DNA from: Welwitschia mirabilis
Taxonomy: Eukaryota; Gnetophyta; Gnetopsida; Welwitschiales
NCBI GenBank assembly: GCA_051453625.1
Contig: JBOZIK010000001.1
Span: 65,223,293 to 65,287,292 of the forward strand
Reading direction: 5' to 3'
Length of the DNA: 64,000 nucleotides
Part shown: one piece after another, positions 1 through 12,730 of the stretch
How positions within the stretch are numbered: the first letter of the stretch is position 1
How the letters are laid out: the number at the start of each line of letters is the position of its first letter
Program-made: the position numbers and the translations under genes
The notes under the pieces: model-generated
What the model was told of the DNA's origin: nothing
What the model saw: the letters and a program-made list of their open reading frames with translations, nothing else
Databases searched by the model: none

Positions 1-1909
1 GTCAAGATATTAAGTCAGAGTAAGTTTATACATAGGTAGAATAGGAGAATGATGATCAAATCCACTTCTAGAAGGGTATTATAAAAAAATATAATGAAAC
101 TAACCTTGGTGATAAATCCAAGGATGTGGATAATCATTATTAAGATTATCTGGAGCTAGTCTTATTCAATGAATACACTACATAAATGCATGCATATAGT
201 TCTAAATAATGTGAATATTTAATGAATTACTTACCTAGTTATAATAATTCTAATTATCATTAAGTTTATTTTATGGAAATAATCATAAAAGAGAAAACAC
301 ACATACTAGAAAATCTCTATATGTAAGATTATCGTGATGAAAATATAAATAAAGAAAAGATTCTTTTCTTTTTTATTTTAATAATAATAACAAAATCTAT
401 AATGTTATAAATCATATTTTAATAATATACTTAAAGAAACTAATATGCACTTGGAGCTATGCCAATCCTATTAGCATTCTTCCATACTGGTATGACAATC
501 TCTATTGTGTAAGATAGATAAACCAAAAGAGGTATAGCTCAAAAATGGTTATTAAGATATAATTATTTATCCAAGACTCATATGGATATATTATAAGTTA
601 AAAAAATAAGTAATAAATTAATGACTATTTATGTTACTTAAACTACTCAGGTGAAAACTCTTACAAGCATTTATATTCAAAATAAGATAAAGGAAAAAGT
701 TAAAAGGGCTATTTCTCTAAATAAAATATTATTTCTAAGTAATTTAACTTAAGGCTACTAATAGAAACTTACCTTATATACGCAAATTTCCTATAAAATT
801 TTATGTAATAACTTTTCTATAATTTAAAACATTTATCATAACAATTTTTAGCTCTAAAGAGATATCATAATAGAAAATTTAATGATTAATTAATTATTAA
901 GAAAAAATAAACTCTAGTAGTTTTTCTTAATTAGATTTATAATAGGATCCTTGGAAACTAATTAAAGATATCTTGGAATTCTAAAAAGATTATTTCTAAG
1001 ATCATGATTTAAAGTTAAAAACTATCAAATTTTATAATATGAAAGTTCTACCACACTTCATTAAAATATACTTTTCAAAAAATTTTGAGTTTTTAAATGA
1101 TTCAAGATGTTTTGAAAAGATTATTTAACTTCTTACTTAATATGTTCAAGCTTTTAGATATCTTAACTATTGGTATAAAGGCATAAATTAATTGCTTACT
1201 AGTGTTTGTATTTATTTCCTAATGCATTTTAATAGATAAATTTCTTAAATTTTCACAATTATAACACAATCATAGATGTATATAAAAAATTTCACTAGTT
1301 TATACCTATTAATGAATAATATATAGTGTTTTTAACCTATATCTGTATTCTAAAAATTTAATATTTGCCATAATAAAAATATGGTAAAGTTTCTACAACT
1401 AGTTATGTAATAACTTATATTCGTAAAATAATGGACATGCTAACTAATTATTTATAACATATATTATCTAAATTACTAATTTAAATAATTATTAAAAAAT
1501 CAAGTCAATTTAAAAGGGACCATTTATTATAGGCTCTAGAATTTCCTTGAAAGAGTAATAGCCTAAAAGAGATTTTTTGAGGATTAAATCTTTAGCCTAA
1601 ATAAGATGGGTCTAATACATAATAAATAAAAATGTAATATTAAAATAAAATGGGTACTCAAGTTTCATTTTTTCCTCCTTTTTATAGTGAACCCCCTAGT
1701 TACTTAACCATAATCACCCATTAGTAACCTCCTCACCAAGAATAAAAGATTCCTCATATCTTCCTAATATCTTGATCAAAGCTAATGAAAGAGAATAAAA
1801 TTAAAAATATAATTTTAAGGTAACCTTAAAAATGACCTTATGCAATATATCATGACTATACTAAACTCTTTAAAAAAGATCATATAGACAACTTAAGTAA
1901 AGTACTTGC

Positions 1910-2009
1910 NNNNNNNNNNNNNNNNNNNNNNNNNNNNNNNNNNNNNNNNNNNNNNNNNNNNNNNNNNNNNNNNNNNNNNNNNNNNNNNNNNNNNNNNNNN
2001 NNNNNNNNN
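1910..2009. other. Assembly gap, exactly 100 N
   Basis: The exact size of 100 suggests an arbitrary placeholder rather than a measured gap. It lies at the junction of the two 1.1-kb repeat copies. Confidence 0.9.
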
Positions 2010-2579
2010 TAGGGCTCTAAGGAAATATTAATAAAAAATTTAATAATTAATAAATTAATTATAAAGGAAAAATAAATTACAGTAGTTTTTCATAAATTAT
2101 TTTCATATTAGTATCTTTAGAAACCAACTTAACATATCTTAAAATTATAAAAATATTATTTCTAAGGTCATTATTTAAGGTTAAAAATTATCAAAGTTTC
2201 TAAAATTACAGCCCTATATCACTACATAAAAATGATAATAAGTTTCAAAATACTTTGAGATTTTAAATTATTTAAGATTCTTTGGAAATGATATTTAAGT
2301 TCCTATAATTTAAAATGCTTAATTTTTAGATATATTAACTTTTAGTTATAGAAATGTAAATTAATTACTTATTAATTTTTCCATTTATTTCCTAATATAT
2401 TTTAAAAAATAATTTTCTTAAAAATTATTACACATGTATTTTCACAATTATAACATAATCCTTTAACTTACAGGAAAAAATTTATTAATTTATACCTATT
2501 AATTAACAAGCTATGGTGTTTTTAACCTATGCCTCTATTTTGGAAATTTAAGTTTCACTAAAAAAAGGGTAAAGTTTTT

Positions 2580-2760
2580 NNNNNNNNNNNNNNNNNNNNN
2601 NNNNNNNNNNNNNNNNNNNNNNNNNNNNNNNNNNNNNNNNNNNNNNNNNNNNNNNNNNNNNNNNNNNNNNNNNNNNNNNNNNNNNNNNNNNNNNNNNNNN
2701 NNNNNNNNNNNNNNNNNNNNNNNNNNNNNNNNNNNNNNNNNNNNNNNNNNNNNNNNNNNN
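2580..2760. other. Assembly gap, 181 N, inside the left LTR
   Basis: The flanks match the two sides of 11840-12030 in the right LTR, so the missing bases are ordinary LTR sequence. Confidence 0.85.
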
Positions 2761-4101
2761 GATTTTTGAGGATCAAACCTTTGCCTCTAATAAAATAGAC
2801 TAATTTATAATAGATAAAATATAATATTAAAACAAATATGAGTACCCAAATTTTATCTCCTTTTTTAATTTTATTTTTTATTTTCTTTTTATAGTAAACA
2901 CCCTGGTGACCTGGTCATAATCATCTATTGATAACATCCATTACTAAGCATATCTCCCTCGTGTCTTAGTGAGATCTAATGGAAGGTAATAATGTTTTAA
3001 AAATATAATTTCAAAGTAATCATAACAATGGCCTAATGAAATAGATCATTACTTTACTATAATCTTTAAAAATGATCATATGGATAACATGAGTAAAGAG
3101 CTTACTCTGAAAGATTAGTAAGTCCTTGGTGGTTGAAAATTAATAATTATCCAAGCTTAAAAATCCTTAGCTTTAAGTTTTCAAGCTTCAAGATCCATAA
3201 GCAGAAAATGAAAAAAAAAGAAAAAAAGGAAAAAATAAAATACACTTACATAAAAAATGGAAAGTACTTCCCCTTTGCAAGAGAGGAAAGGATTTCTATA
3301 TATAAATAAATAAAAGACATATAGATCAAGATCATGAGATCATATGATTTTTTATTAATAAGCAGAATTCATAATAAGTAATAATATAGTATAAAAATAT
3401 ATCATATTTATGTCATTATATTAACTAGGGTGAATAATCTTCTTGCTTTAATTAATAAGATTAATTACATGCATAATTTCTTTATGCTAGCTTATTCTTA
3501 ATTTTTCATAGGTTTAAAAGTAGTTTTATTTCATCCAATACATATATCAAAAGAATAAATTCACAAATCTCAAAATTATTATGTGGCATAATGAGATAAA
3601 TTCATCAATGAATCAAGTATCCTTACACAGCTCAAAAAGATAAAAGTCATGATAGAGTAAATTACTTATTTAGCATTCTTGGTTCTAGGTAAGAACAAAT
3701 TCACTTGTTCACATGATCATTTATTTTGTAATGCATAGAATTTATTAGTCACACAAAATAAAGAAGAAATTATATATTCATAATATAGTACACCAAACAA
3801 ACTTATCCAAAATGTAAATAAGATGTAAAATATATTATCATCTCCTCTTGAAATTTTTAATTTATTAGTTTTATTATGTTATTTTAATACCTTACATAAT
3901 GGGATTATCTAATTTTAAATTTTTAGGTTGCTTTTCTCATAAAAACCTTCTAACGTAATTATTATCATTTTCATGATGAATTATGAAAATTACAAACTAA
4001 GGTTAATTTAAAATAAGATATTATTTTGAGAAGGCCTTTATTGAAAGCTTAATATGCTTAATATCTAAGTAATTAAGGTTTACAAAATATAGGATATGAC
4101 A

Positions 4102-4114
4102 TCCTTCCCCACTT
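4102..4114 (-). other. Polypurine tract of the gypsy element
   Basis: The minus strand reads AAGTGGGGAAGGA immediately before TGTCATATCC, the start of the 3' LTR. This is the plus-strand DNA primer of reverse transcription and fixes the LTR boundary at 4101/4102. Confidence 0.8.
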
Positions 4115-4296
4115 AGACTAATTCACTCTTAGGAATCAAGATACATAAAAAGCTTAAGAATACACAACTACATATTATGAGATTCAAAAAGATTTGGTAT
4201 TGATTTCTCATTGTATCTTCTAGCTCCTAAGTATCTTTATTGACACTATGATTACTTCACTTTTTATTCACTTGATGTATCTTTCTATTTTATAAT

Positions 4297-5400
4297 TTAA
4301 TAGTTCATTAGTTTAGCATTGCTTTTAGCTTTTCTATAGTTAAAAAAACTAGTTTCACTTAAATCTGAGACTNNNNNNNNNNTTCTTAGCATTCTTACAT
4401 GAAAAACATCATGCATGTTTAATAATCGAGAAGGTAGAACAAGTTTGTATGCAACAGATCCAATTCTTTTTAATATTTTAAGTGGTCCAATGAATTGAAG
4501 AGATAATTTTGATTTCTTAACTCTTCTCATGAAAAATTTCATTTGTGACACTTTAAGAAATACATGATCACCTATTATGAATTGAAGATATCTTCTTTAA
4601 TGATATGCATATATCTTTTATCTATCTACTACTTTTTTAAGTCTATTCTTAATAGTCCTCATTTTACTCTCCATTTATCATAATATTTTAAGTCCTTTAA
4701 TCAAAATTTCTTTAGATTCTATCCATGAAAGTGGATGCTTTATGTTTTATATCATATAGGGCTTTAAATGGATCCATTTGAATTTAACTATAATAATTAT
4801 TATTATATGTAAATTCTACCAATGATAAGTAATCTTTCCAACTTCTAGAATTATTTGAAATACATGCTATAAGAAGATCTTCTAAAATTTGATTAACTCT
4901 TTCTTCCTAATCATTTATTTGAAAATGAAATATAGTGTACATATTTAACATAGTTCCTAAAACCATTTGTAATTCTAACAAAAACTCAAAAGTAAATTTT
5001 GAATCTCTATTAGAGATAATTATTAAAGTCACATCATGCAACTAAATAACAATTTGAATATATTCCTTAGCTATAAACTTAGCATAATAAGTATATTTAA
5101 CTAAAATGAAATATGATAACTTAGTTAATCTATTAATTATCAACATAATAGAATCATTATCTATTTAAGTTTGGAAAGTCTTATAATAAGTTCTATATAG
5201 ATCAAATCCCATTCATACTCTGAAGTATCATAAGAATAAAGTAATCCTACTAGATTTCTATGTTTTACTTTAACTTGTTGATAATTAAGGCATTTGCTTA
5301 TAACTTTTGCTATATTATCTTTCATCCCTATTCATCAAAAGTTTTGTTTCATGTTTTGATACAATTTAGTTTATCCAAGATGACCAATTATAGGTGGATT
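4297..5400 (-). pseudogene. Gypsy integrase remnant
   Basis: On the minus strand an open C-terminal piece (4297-4551) ends a gypsy integrase with the typical LPSRLLNMHDVFHVRMLR segment before the chain end. Upstream, around 5040-5160, the core reads DSIMLIINRLTK and then IIISNRDSKFTFE. The second catalytic aspartate, normally in SDR, is Asn here. The zinc-binding N-terminal part is at about 5210-5390 and includes LNYQQVKVKH, where one zinc-ligand Cys is lost. A 10-N gap (4373-4382) sits in the C-terminal part. The enzyme would join element cDNA to host DNA; this copy is dead because of stops and the lost catalytic residue. Family assignment is firm; exact ends are approximate. Confidence 0.85.
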
Positions 5401-5639
5401 ATTAAATTTAAACATTAGCATATGTCTAATTATATTTACATTAGGAACCAAAAATATTCCCTTAAATCTAATAATACTATCTAAATTAATACTAAAATGC
5501 TTTGAAACTATTGATTTTTCTAACTAGTTCTTTAATTTGTGATAATTCTCATCCTTTTTCCCCCCTCCATAATAATGATAAGAATTTGTATTTGAATTTT
5601 TATGATTTCTTTGAGATAACCTTGTTTAATAAGAGCATC

Positions 5640-6685
5640 TACAACTTTATGTTCCTAACCTTCATGGTATAAAATCTCTAGATCAAAATCAATTAGAACT
5701 TTCATCCATCTTCTTTACCTAAGTTTTAAGTTTGGTTAAGTAAAAATTTATTTTAAACTCTTATGATAGCTCTAAACTTAAAAATTTACACTATAGAGAT
5801 AATGGTCCCACAAATTTTAAGCAAAACTTATTACAGCTAATTTAAGATCATAAATAGGATAGTTTCTCTTAGATTTTTAATTTATCTTATTTTATAAGTT
5901 ATTACTCTTTTATATTATTGTTCTTTAAATGTATTAATGTAATCTGAAAAGCTCTCTGAATCATCTAGTATTACTAATAACAAAGCATTAGTTAAGCATT
6001 CTTTAAGACCATTAAACAAATACTGATATTTTTTGTCCATTATAAGTCTTTATTTTTTTCTTTTTAAAGGATTGCTAATGTAGAAGCTATTTTAGAGAAG
6101 TTGAAGACAGATTAATGATAGTACTTGACAAGAATAAGAAAGCTTTTGGCCTCAATAATTTGTATAAATATTAACCATTCTATGATTTCTTTAGCTTTAT
6201 CTTACACCACTAATATACCTTTCATGGATATTACATTTTTTAAAAAGAGCATTTTTTCATGTCAGCATATAATTAGTGATTTCATAAGATTTGTAATACT
6301 CTTCTCAAGTGTTTCTCGTGTTCTTTATAAGTCTTAGAATAAATGATAATTTTCTCAATAAATACTATTATAAAGGAATTAATATATAATTAAAAGACAT
6401 AATTCATAATACTCAAAAATACTGTAGGGACATTAGTTAAACCAAAAATCATAAAAATGAACCTATAGTACCCATAGTATTCTCTAAATGATCTTTTATG
6501 AATATCTTCTTCTTTAATTTAAACCTGATGATATCTAGATCTTAGATTAACTTTTAAAAACATCTTAGCTTTCTTGAACTAACAAAAACAGTTATCTATC
6601 CTTGGTAGTAGATACTTGATTTTTATGGTAATCTTATTTAGCTGTCTATAATCAATGAATAATCTTAGTGTTTCTTTATTTTTTT

Positions 6686-6721
<36 letters not shown>

Positions 6722-6900
6722 TTAAATAAATAATATAGGTGCTCTCTATGTTGATACACTAGGATGAGTAAAGCCTTTTTATAAGAGTTCTCTAAGCTAG
6801 ATTTTTAATTTTTTCATTTTTTTAGAAGACATTCTATATGTTTTCTTAGAAATTGGTTGTATTCCTAAGATCAATTCAATAGAAAATACAACTTCTTAAA
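5640..6900 (-). pseudogene. Gypsy reverse transcriptase and RNase H remnant
   Basis: Minus-strand reading gives the start of RT near 6860-6900 (GIQPISKKTYRM), then [17 protein letters not shown] near 6600-6670, and the active-site strand as FIIVFIEKIIIYSK at about 6333-6376. The two catalytic aspartates expected in this motif are Glu-Lys here. It continues with EHEKHLRRVLQIL into the C-terminal part, and a RNase H or tether segment containing YDLKLAVISFAK lies near 5800-5845. RT copies element RNA into DNA. This copy has several stops, two lost catalytic residues and a CTTT microsatellite inside the KKKDG-type segment, so it is inactive. The plus-strand ORF at 6125-6337 is only its antisense. 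Confidence 0.9.
6684..6722. repeat. (CTTT)n microsatellite inside the RT pseudogene
   Basis: About nine CTTT units follow a T-rich run. On the coding (minus) strand this is (AAAG)n, placed exactly where the conserved lysine-rich KKKDG segment of gypsy RT belongs, between an I-L-F-I segment and TLRLFIDYR. Confidence 0.9.
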
Positions 6901-7849
6901 GTGGTGGCATTCTTAGTAATTCTATTAAAAATACATCAAGATATTCTTAGATTATTGGTATATTCTTTATTAAATTTTCTCCTTTCTTCAAGATACTTAC
7001 TTTTAGATATATGCATATAAATTAGTTATTCCTTATTAATTTCTATTTTTATGTGATTTTCATTAATTAATTCTCCATTATTGAGTTCTAATGACCTTGA
7101 AAAACTAGTCTTTGACCATGATTCATCATTTCTACTTGATGCTTTTTACAATTTATAACTATCTATTCTATACTAAACAATTCATACTCAAAACAATGTC
7201 ATATTTTTCAAAGTTAATAAGAATTGGTTATATCTAAAAATATTCCCCACCTATTAAAAAGGTATAATTTTTGACTTGATGATTAACTTCGGTAATGGAT
7301 CCATTTACTAGATCTATGCATCCCCTTAATTGGAATCATAACATAATTTTTATCTTGAAATAATTTTAATAGATATAAAGTAATGTGTTACTCCATAATT
7401 AAATAAAATAATTACTTCTTCATTATTAAGTAAGATCTTAACTTCTATGACATAGCTCTAAAATTATAATACTTGTTATCTAATTGAGAAACACTTTCTT
7501 ATTATTGATAATTTTCTAAGCGTTATCTAAGAATTTTTTTATTATGTAATAAACATTTCCTTATGTTATAATTTATTTTATAATTATATCATTGATATCC
7601 ATTATACTATTTTTGGTATAAATTCTAATCATAAATTTGCTAGAAGTTAGATCTTTGAGGTTGATTGCTTGTATAACTTTAACTAAGAACATTCTAATTT
7701 GTTTTGAATAAATCCCACTTTGATTGTTTAGAATTTATATTTTTGCTATTACTACTACTGATATTATTTTTGTTGAAGTATCAATTCTTATTTTGATAAG
7801 ATATTTATAACTAATTTCTCTTAACAATATGCCCTTATAAAGGAATTTA

Positions 7850-8560
7850 TTTTTTAATTTGTTGTTGTCCCTGTCAGTTAACTTCTATTATTTCTTATAT
7901 AGCCTCTACTAGATTCTTAATTAAAACATGGATACTTTGGTAGCAACAGAAGGATTAAGACTATCAATAAATAAGTTTTCTTTATCTTTTTCATCTAGAT
8001 GCATATGTGACACATATCTTAAAATTATACAAAATTTGTATTCATGAGATGCTATGATCACATTATGAGCTTGTCTGATTCAGTAACCATATGGTATAAT
8101 AGAACTTAACAATGTGCCTTTTCTTAAAGATGTGCTTAAATTCTCTCCATAAAGTTTTTAGGTCTATGAACTTAATCATTTTAATTTTCCACCATAGTTT
8201 ATCTTATCCTTGTAACATATAAATAGTTAATGAAGTCTTTTCATATTCATCACATCCTAATATACCTATAACTTTTTTAATACTAGTCAGCCATGACTCT
8301 ACTTTGGATGGATCTAAATATCCTATAAACTTTGATAGATTTACCTTAAAAAAAGTCTAAATTAATTTTATCATATCCACTTCCTTAGGTCAATTGATAT
8401 CATTGTTTACTTATGGATTTTAACCTTGATTTATTATTTGTGATAAGAACTACATGAATGTATTTATCAATACTGCTATATCAAGATTAAATAGGGGTTT
8501 ATTTTTATCATTAGGTTATTGACTCGCTTGTGAATTATCTTGATGTTGATTATTTGGTGT
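7850..8560 (-). pseudogene. Gypsy gag remnant
   Basis: The minus strand around 8090-8245 reads LTIYMLQG, then LWWKIKM, then LKTLWREFKHIFKKRHI, with a stop between the first two segments. This is the pattern of the plant retrotransposon gag domain: an alpha-helical capsid region with a Trp-Trp pair and a W-x-x-F-K-x-x-F motif. Gag forms the virus-like particle that packages element RNA. The frame is broken by stops and no CCHC zinc knuckle was seen in the following part, so it is non-functional. Boundaries are estimates. Confidence 0.75.
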
Positions 8561-9542
8561 AATTGACCTAGCCTTAAGATTAGAAGTGGAAATGTTTATG
8601 AGATTACATTTGGAAATAGGATAAATATTATTAAACTTAAAATTATTTTTATAATCTTAAGAAGGATATGACTATTATTATGAATTGATTGGTCCTCATT
8701 TATGACCTAAAGTACATAATTAAGTTTATTCCCTTTATTTATCTTAAATAGATAAGGTTTATTTGTTTATAAGTTATGAATATTAGGTTTTACTTTAAGT
8801 TTATATTACCATATAATTTGGGATGCATAACTTAATTAAAGATTTAATTATTTTTAAGGGTATCTAATTATAAGTCATTGTTATATCCATTCATTTTTTT
8901 TGCAAAAGCTTAAGCTTTTTAATGAATCATAAAAGGACATTATCTTAAATTATTAAGATAATTGTAATTCTCTTAGGTTATTATTATCTATAGCTATAAG
9001 GTAATAGAGTATTTAGTAACTTGAATTTAGTATTCTTCTAGGGCTTTTTAAGGAAATTACAATTATTATAAATATGATTAATGTAATGATTATCTAGGGG
9101 TTTGGGTTATAGTTAATCTTATGAATACTTTAGGACTATCCCAAATATAATCAACTTCTAGGATTATTAAGATGCTAGGATTATTATTATTGTAATCTTT
9201 ATAGTTATTAGGATTAATATGTATGTAGTTTATTATACATTTAGATATTAGAAAAATTATAGATATAATCAAATTCATGACTATTGGAATATATGCTTAA
9301 ATTCATGCTTATCTATGAGTTATAGTTATCTTGAGATCTATTATTATCAAGAATATAGTTTATTTTAATCATACTTTAAGATTATTAGGGATATAATTGA
9401 TTTTATAGCTATTAGAAATTAAGGTTATTATGTCCATAACTAACTCTAAGATTATTAAGGAGAAATATTGTTAAAAATTTAATAGAATTTATATTTTTAT
9501 AAATTTATAAGTACTTAACCTAGGTATATATAAGTTAGTCTT

Positions 9543-9554
9543 GCTTTGATACTA
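9543..9554 (-). other. Primer-binding site, initiator tRNA-Met type
   Basis: The minus strand reads TAGTATCAAAGC, matching 10 of 12 bases of the common plant tRNA-iMet primer-binding site. It lies three bases from the LTR end TGTTACA (minus strand). Confidence 0.75.
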
Positions 9555-10547
9555 ATTTGTAACACCCTCTCTTTTCTTATTTTAATTAAGCACTTTTCCC
9601 TCATTTTTTTTCTCCTTCTTTCTTCTTTAATATTATTAGTTGATAAACATGGCAGAACCTAGGATAAAATTTTACTTGTTCCTTTATTAGCCTTTTTACA
9701 TTATATGAAAAAAAAATAAATAGATATTATATATTTATTTATAATTAAATTTTAATTTATTTATTTTATAAATAATTACAATGTAATTAGTTTGTATCCT
9801 TCATTTCTTCCTAGTTTTTCTCACATAGAAAGATATCTTGTACATAGTCTAGGGGACATAAAATTATTATAAAATATACATTAAAAAGTTTAAGGATAAT
9901 ACTTAATCAATATAATAGGATGTTATAACTCCTATTAATGGCATTCTAACTTGATATCCATCCATCATCTAAATGTAAGTTGGTTTTACTTTATGTTATA
10001 AAATATATAAACGTGATTGGGCTCAATTTCATAGGCTTACACTTCACCTTGATATACCTCTAATACAGGTGATAGGTGATACATGAGGCTGATACATGCT
10101 TACTAATAATCCTCACTTTTTTGTAACATCTCTGAATGATGCAACATGATCTATTAATGCTAAGGGATCAAGATATCAAGTTAGACTAAGTTTATACATG
10201 GGTAGGACATGAGAGTAGTGATTAAATCTACTTCTAGAAGGATATTATTAAAAAAAATACAATGTAACTTANNNNNGTGATGAAATCTAAGTATGAAAAT
10301 GATCATTGTTAGAATTATCTTAATTTAGTCCTATTTTATGAATATATCATACAAATGCATGCATAAAATTCTTGCTAATGTAAAGATTTAATGGATTATT
10401 TATTTAGTTATAATAATTCTAATCATCATTAGGTTTAGTTTATAGAAATAATTATAAAAGATAAAACAAGCATACTAAAAATCTCTATATTTAAGATTAT
10501 AGTAATGAAAATCTAAATAAAGAAAATATTCTTTCATTTTTTTTTTT

Positions 10548-10823
10548 CAAGATCTGATAATTTGATAGTCCCTTTGTCATGGGTCTTACACGTTACCTGC
10601 CATTGTGGATCCTACACTTATCCACTAAGTTGAAGGAACAAACTCAGTTACACCTAACCTAACACTATGCAGAGATAATATCCTAGTCAAAATAATGATA
10701 CTAGTTACTATCATGGTTATTTATGATTAGGGCTAAACACAAATCCTTTTCCTTATGGGGATTTGAACTCCTAACATAAGGAAATCACTAACTGGACATA
10801 ATCAGTGAGCTAAGGCCCTTACC
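10548..10823 (-). mobile_element. tRNA-derived SINE inserted in the LTR
   Basis: This block is absent from the corresponding place of the left LTR (about 360-385). On the minus strand it starts with a tRNA-like head: a box-A-like TTAGCTCACTGA (10802-10813) and a box-B-like GGAGTTCAAATCCCC (10757-10771), about 40-45 bases apart, as in an internal RNA polymerase III promoter. It ends at the left in a poly(A) run (T-run 10537-10547 on the plus strand). Target-site duplication cannot be fixed because both flanks are T-rich. A SINE is non-autonomous and depends on LINE enzymes. Confidence 0.8.
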
Positions 10824-12151
10824 CATATTTTATTTTTTTCAATAATAATAATAAAATTTAAAATGTATTAAATCACATATTAATAACATACTTAAAGAAG
10901 CTAATCCATATCTAAAGCTATGTTAATTCTAGTAGCATTCTTCCATGCTCATACGATAATCTCCATTGTGTAAAGAAGATAAACAAAAGAAGTATAGTTT
11001 AATAATGGTTATTAAAATATAATTATTTATCCAAGACTAATATGGATATATTATAACTCAAGAAAACAAGTGATAAATTAAGAACTATTTATGTTACTTA
11101 AACTACTAAGGTAAAAACTCTTACAAGCATGCACATTCAAAGTAAGATTAAAAAAAAGGTAAAAGGGGTATTTATTTAAATAAAATATTATTTCTAAGTA
11201 ATTTAACTTAAGGCTAGTGACAAAAACTTATCTCATACAGCCTAATTCCCTATAAAATATTATGTAATATTTTTTTATAATTTAAAACATTAATTATAAC
11301 ATTTTTGGGCTCTAAAAAGATATCATAATCAAAATTTAATAATTAATGAATTATTAACAATAAATTATGATAGCTTTTCATTAATTAAATACATAATAGG
11401 GTCCTCTAAAAATGTTATTTGTAAGGTCATAATTTAAGGTTAAAATTGTTAAATCTTCTAAAATTATAGTCCTATTGCACTACACTAAAATGATTATAAC
11501 TTTTAAAGTACTTTAAGATTTAAATGATTTAAGACTTTTTGGAAATATTACTTAATTATCTACAACTTATAATGCTCAAGTTTTCAAATATCTTAACTAT
11601 TAATTACAAAAATGTAAATTAATTGCTAACTATTTTCTACATTTATTTTCTAATGTATTTTAATAGGTTAATTTTTTAAAACTTATTACACATCAAAAAA
11701 TTATTATTTTTACATTTCTACAATCATAACATAATCATAGACATACAAGAACATTTTCACTAATTTACATTTACTATTTAACAAGCTAGTGTTTTGAACC
11801 TTTTCCTTTATTTTGGAAATTTAATTTTCATTATTAAAAAAATGGTAAAGTTTGTACAACTAGTTATGCAATAATTTAGATCACTAAAATAATGGATGCA
11901 CTAACTAGTTATGTACAAAATATCTTAACTAACTTTACTAATTTAAATAATTGTAAAATTAAAAATCAAATAAATTCAAAAATAACCATTTACTATAAGC
12001 CTTAAGATTTTTCTAAAAGAGTACTAGCTGAAAATAGATTTTTGAGGATCAAATCTTTGTCCATAATAAGATGGATCTAATGCATAATAGATAAAAATAT
12101 AATATTAAAATAAACATGGGTATCCAAATTTTCTTTCTTTTTTTCTTCTTT

Positions 12152-12365
12152 NNNNNNNNNNNNNNNNNNNNNNNNNNNNNNNNNNNNNNNNNNNNNNNNN
12201 NNNNNNNNNNNNNNNNNNNNNNNNNNNNNNNNNNNNNNNNNNNNNNNNNNNNNNNNNNNNNNNNNNNNNNNNNNNNNNNNNNNNNNNNNNNNNNNNNNNN
12301 NNNNNNNNNNNNNNNNNNNNNNNNNNNNTGTATGTATGTATGTATGTATATATACATGTATGTAT
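12152..12365. other. 177-N gap with (TGTA)n microsatellite on its right
   Basis: N covers 12152-12328. The right flank is a TGTA/TA run to about 12365 and the left flank is a pyrimidine run. Assembly probably failed on simple sequence. Open frames across it are meaningless. Confidence 0.85.
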
Positions 12366-12560
12366 AAAATTTTAAGGTAACCATTATAATGGCCTAATAT
12401 AATATATGACCACTCTACTAGAATCTTGAAAAACAATCATATAAACAATATTCATAAAGTGAACACTTAAAAAGATTAGTTCGATGGTTGAAGATTGATG
12501 AAGGTCCAATCTCAAGAATTCTTAGCTCCAAGCTTTTAAGATCCCAGATCTACAAGTAAG

Positions 12561-12730
12561 AAAATGAAAAGAAAAAGAGAGGAACAAAGGAAATGNNNNN
12601 NNNNNNNNNNNNNNNNNNNNNNNNNNNNNNNNNNNNNNNNNNNNNNNNNNNNNNNNNNNNNNNNNNNNNNNNNNNNNNNNNNNNNNNNNNNNNNNAAAAT
12701 GAAAAGAAAAAGAGAGGAACAAAGGAAATG
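12561..12730. other. False gap: identical 35-bp flanks around 100 N
   Basis: Bases 12561-12595 and 12696-12730 are identical over 35 bases (AAAATGAAAAG... ending AAAGGAAATG), separated by exactly 100 N. The two contigs overlap and were not merged, so one copy and the N-run should not exist. Confidence 0.85.

Larger units (their letters stand above)
848..3105. repeat. 1.1-kb direct duplication inside the left LTR
   Basis: Sequence from about 848 to 1909 recurs, diverged, from 2010 to about 3105 at an offset near 1160-1190. Landmarks are GGCTCTAAGG at 2012 against AGCTCTAAAG near 851, and TTTTTGAGGAT near 1574 and 2763. The right LTR (about 11309-12480) has only one copy. The two copies meet exactly at a 100-N placeholder, so this is either a real tandem duplication or a contig of another element copy placed next to it. 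Confidence 0.7.
1..4101 (-). mobile_element. 3' LTR (partial) of long-LTR Ty3/gypsy element
   Basis: This is the downstream LTR of a minus-strand gypsy element. It matches 10167-13625 along most of its length (for example 1560-1660 against 12027-12120, and 4050-4101 against 13570-13625). About 600 bases of it lie to the left of the window. On the minus strand it begins TGTCATATCC directly after a polypurine tract. It is interrupted by N-runs at 1910-2009 and 2580-2760 and contains an extra 1.1-kb repeat that the other LTR lacks. There is no coding content. Long LTRs are known from chromovirus-type elements such as Tekay/Del, but the clade is not proven here. Confidence 0.85.
4102..9557 (-). 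mobile_element. Internal region of long-LTR Ty3/gypsy element
   Basis: The region lies between the PPT at 4102-4114 and the PBS at 9543-9554. Reading the minus strand from right to left, remnants appear in the order gag (about 8.5-7.9 kb), RT and RNase H (about 6.9-5.7 kb), integrase (about 5.4-4.3 kb). This order is diagnostic of Ty3/gypsy, because copia has integrase before RT. All parts carry many stops and frameshifts. From about 8600 to 9540 I see no recognisable coding sequence; this is probably leader. The protease, expected at about 7.0-7.8 kb, was not recognised. Confidence 0.85.

Noticed and set aside
6125-6337. Plus-strand 70-codon frame
   Set aside because: It is antisense to the clearly recognisable gypsy RT remnant.
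10757-10813. Possible tRNA gene from box A and box B like sequence
   Set aside because: Only the promoter boxes are preserved; the block continues into an unrelated body and a poly(A) tail and is an insertion, so it is a SINE head rather than a tRNA gene.
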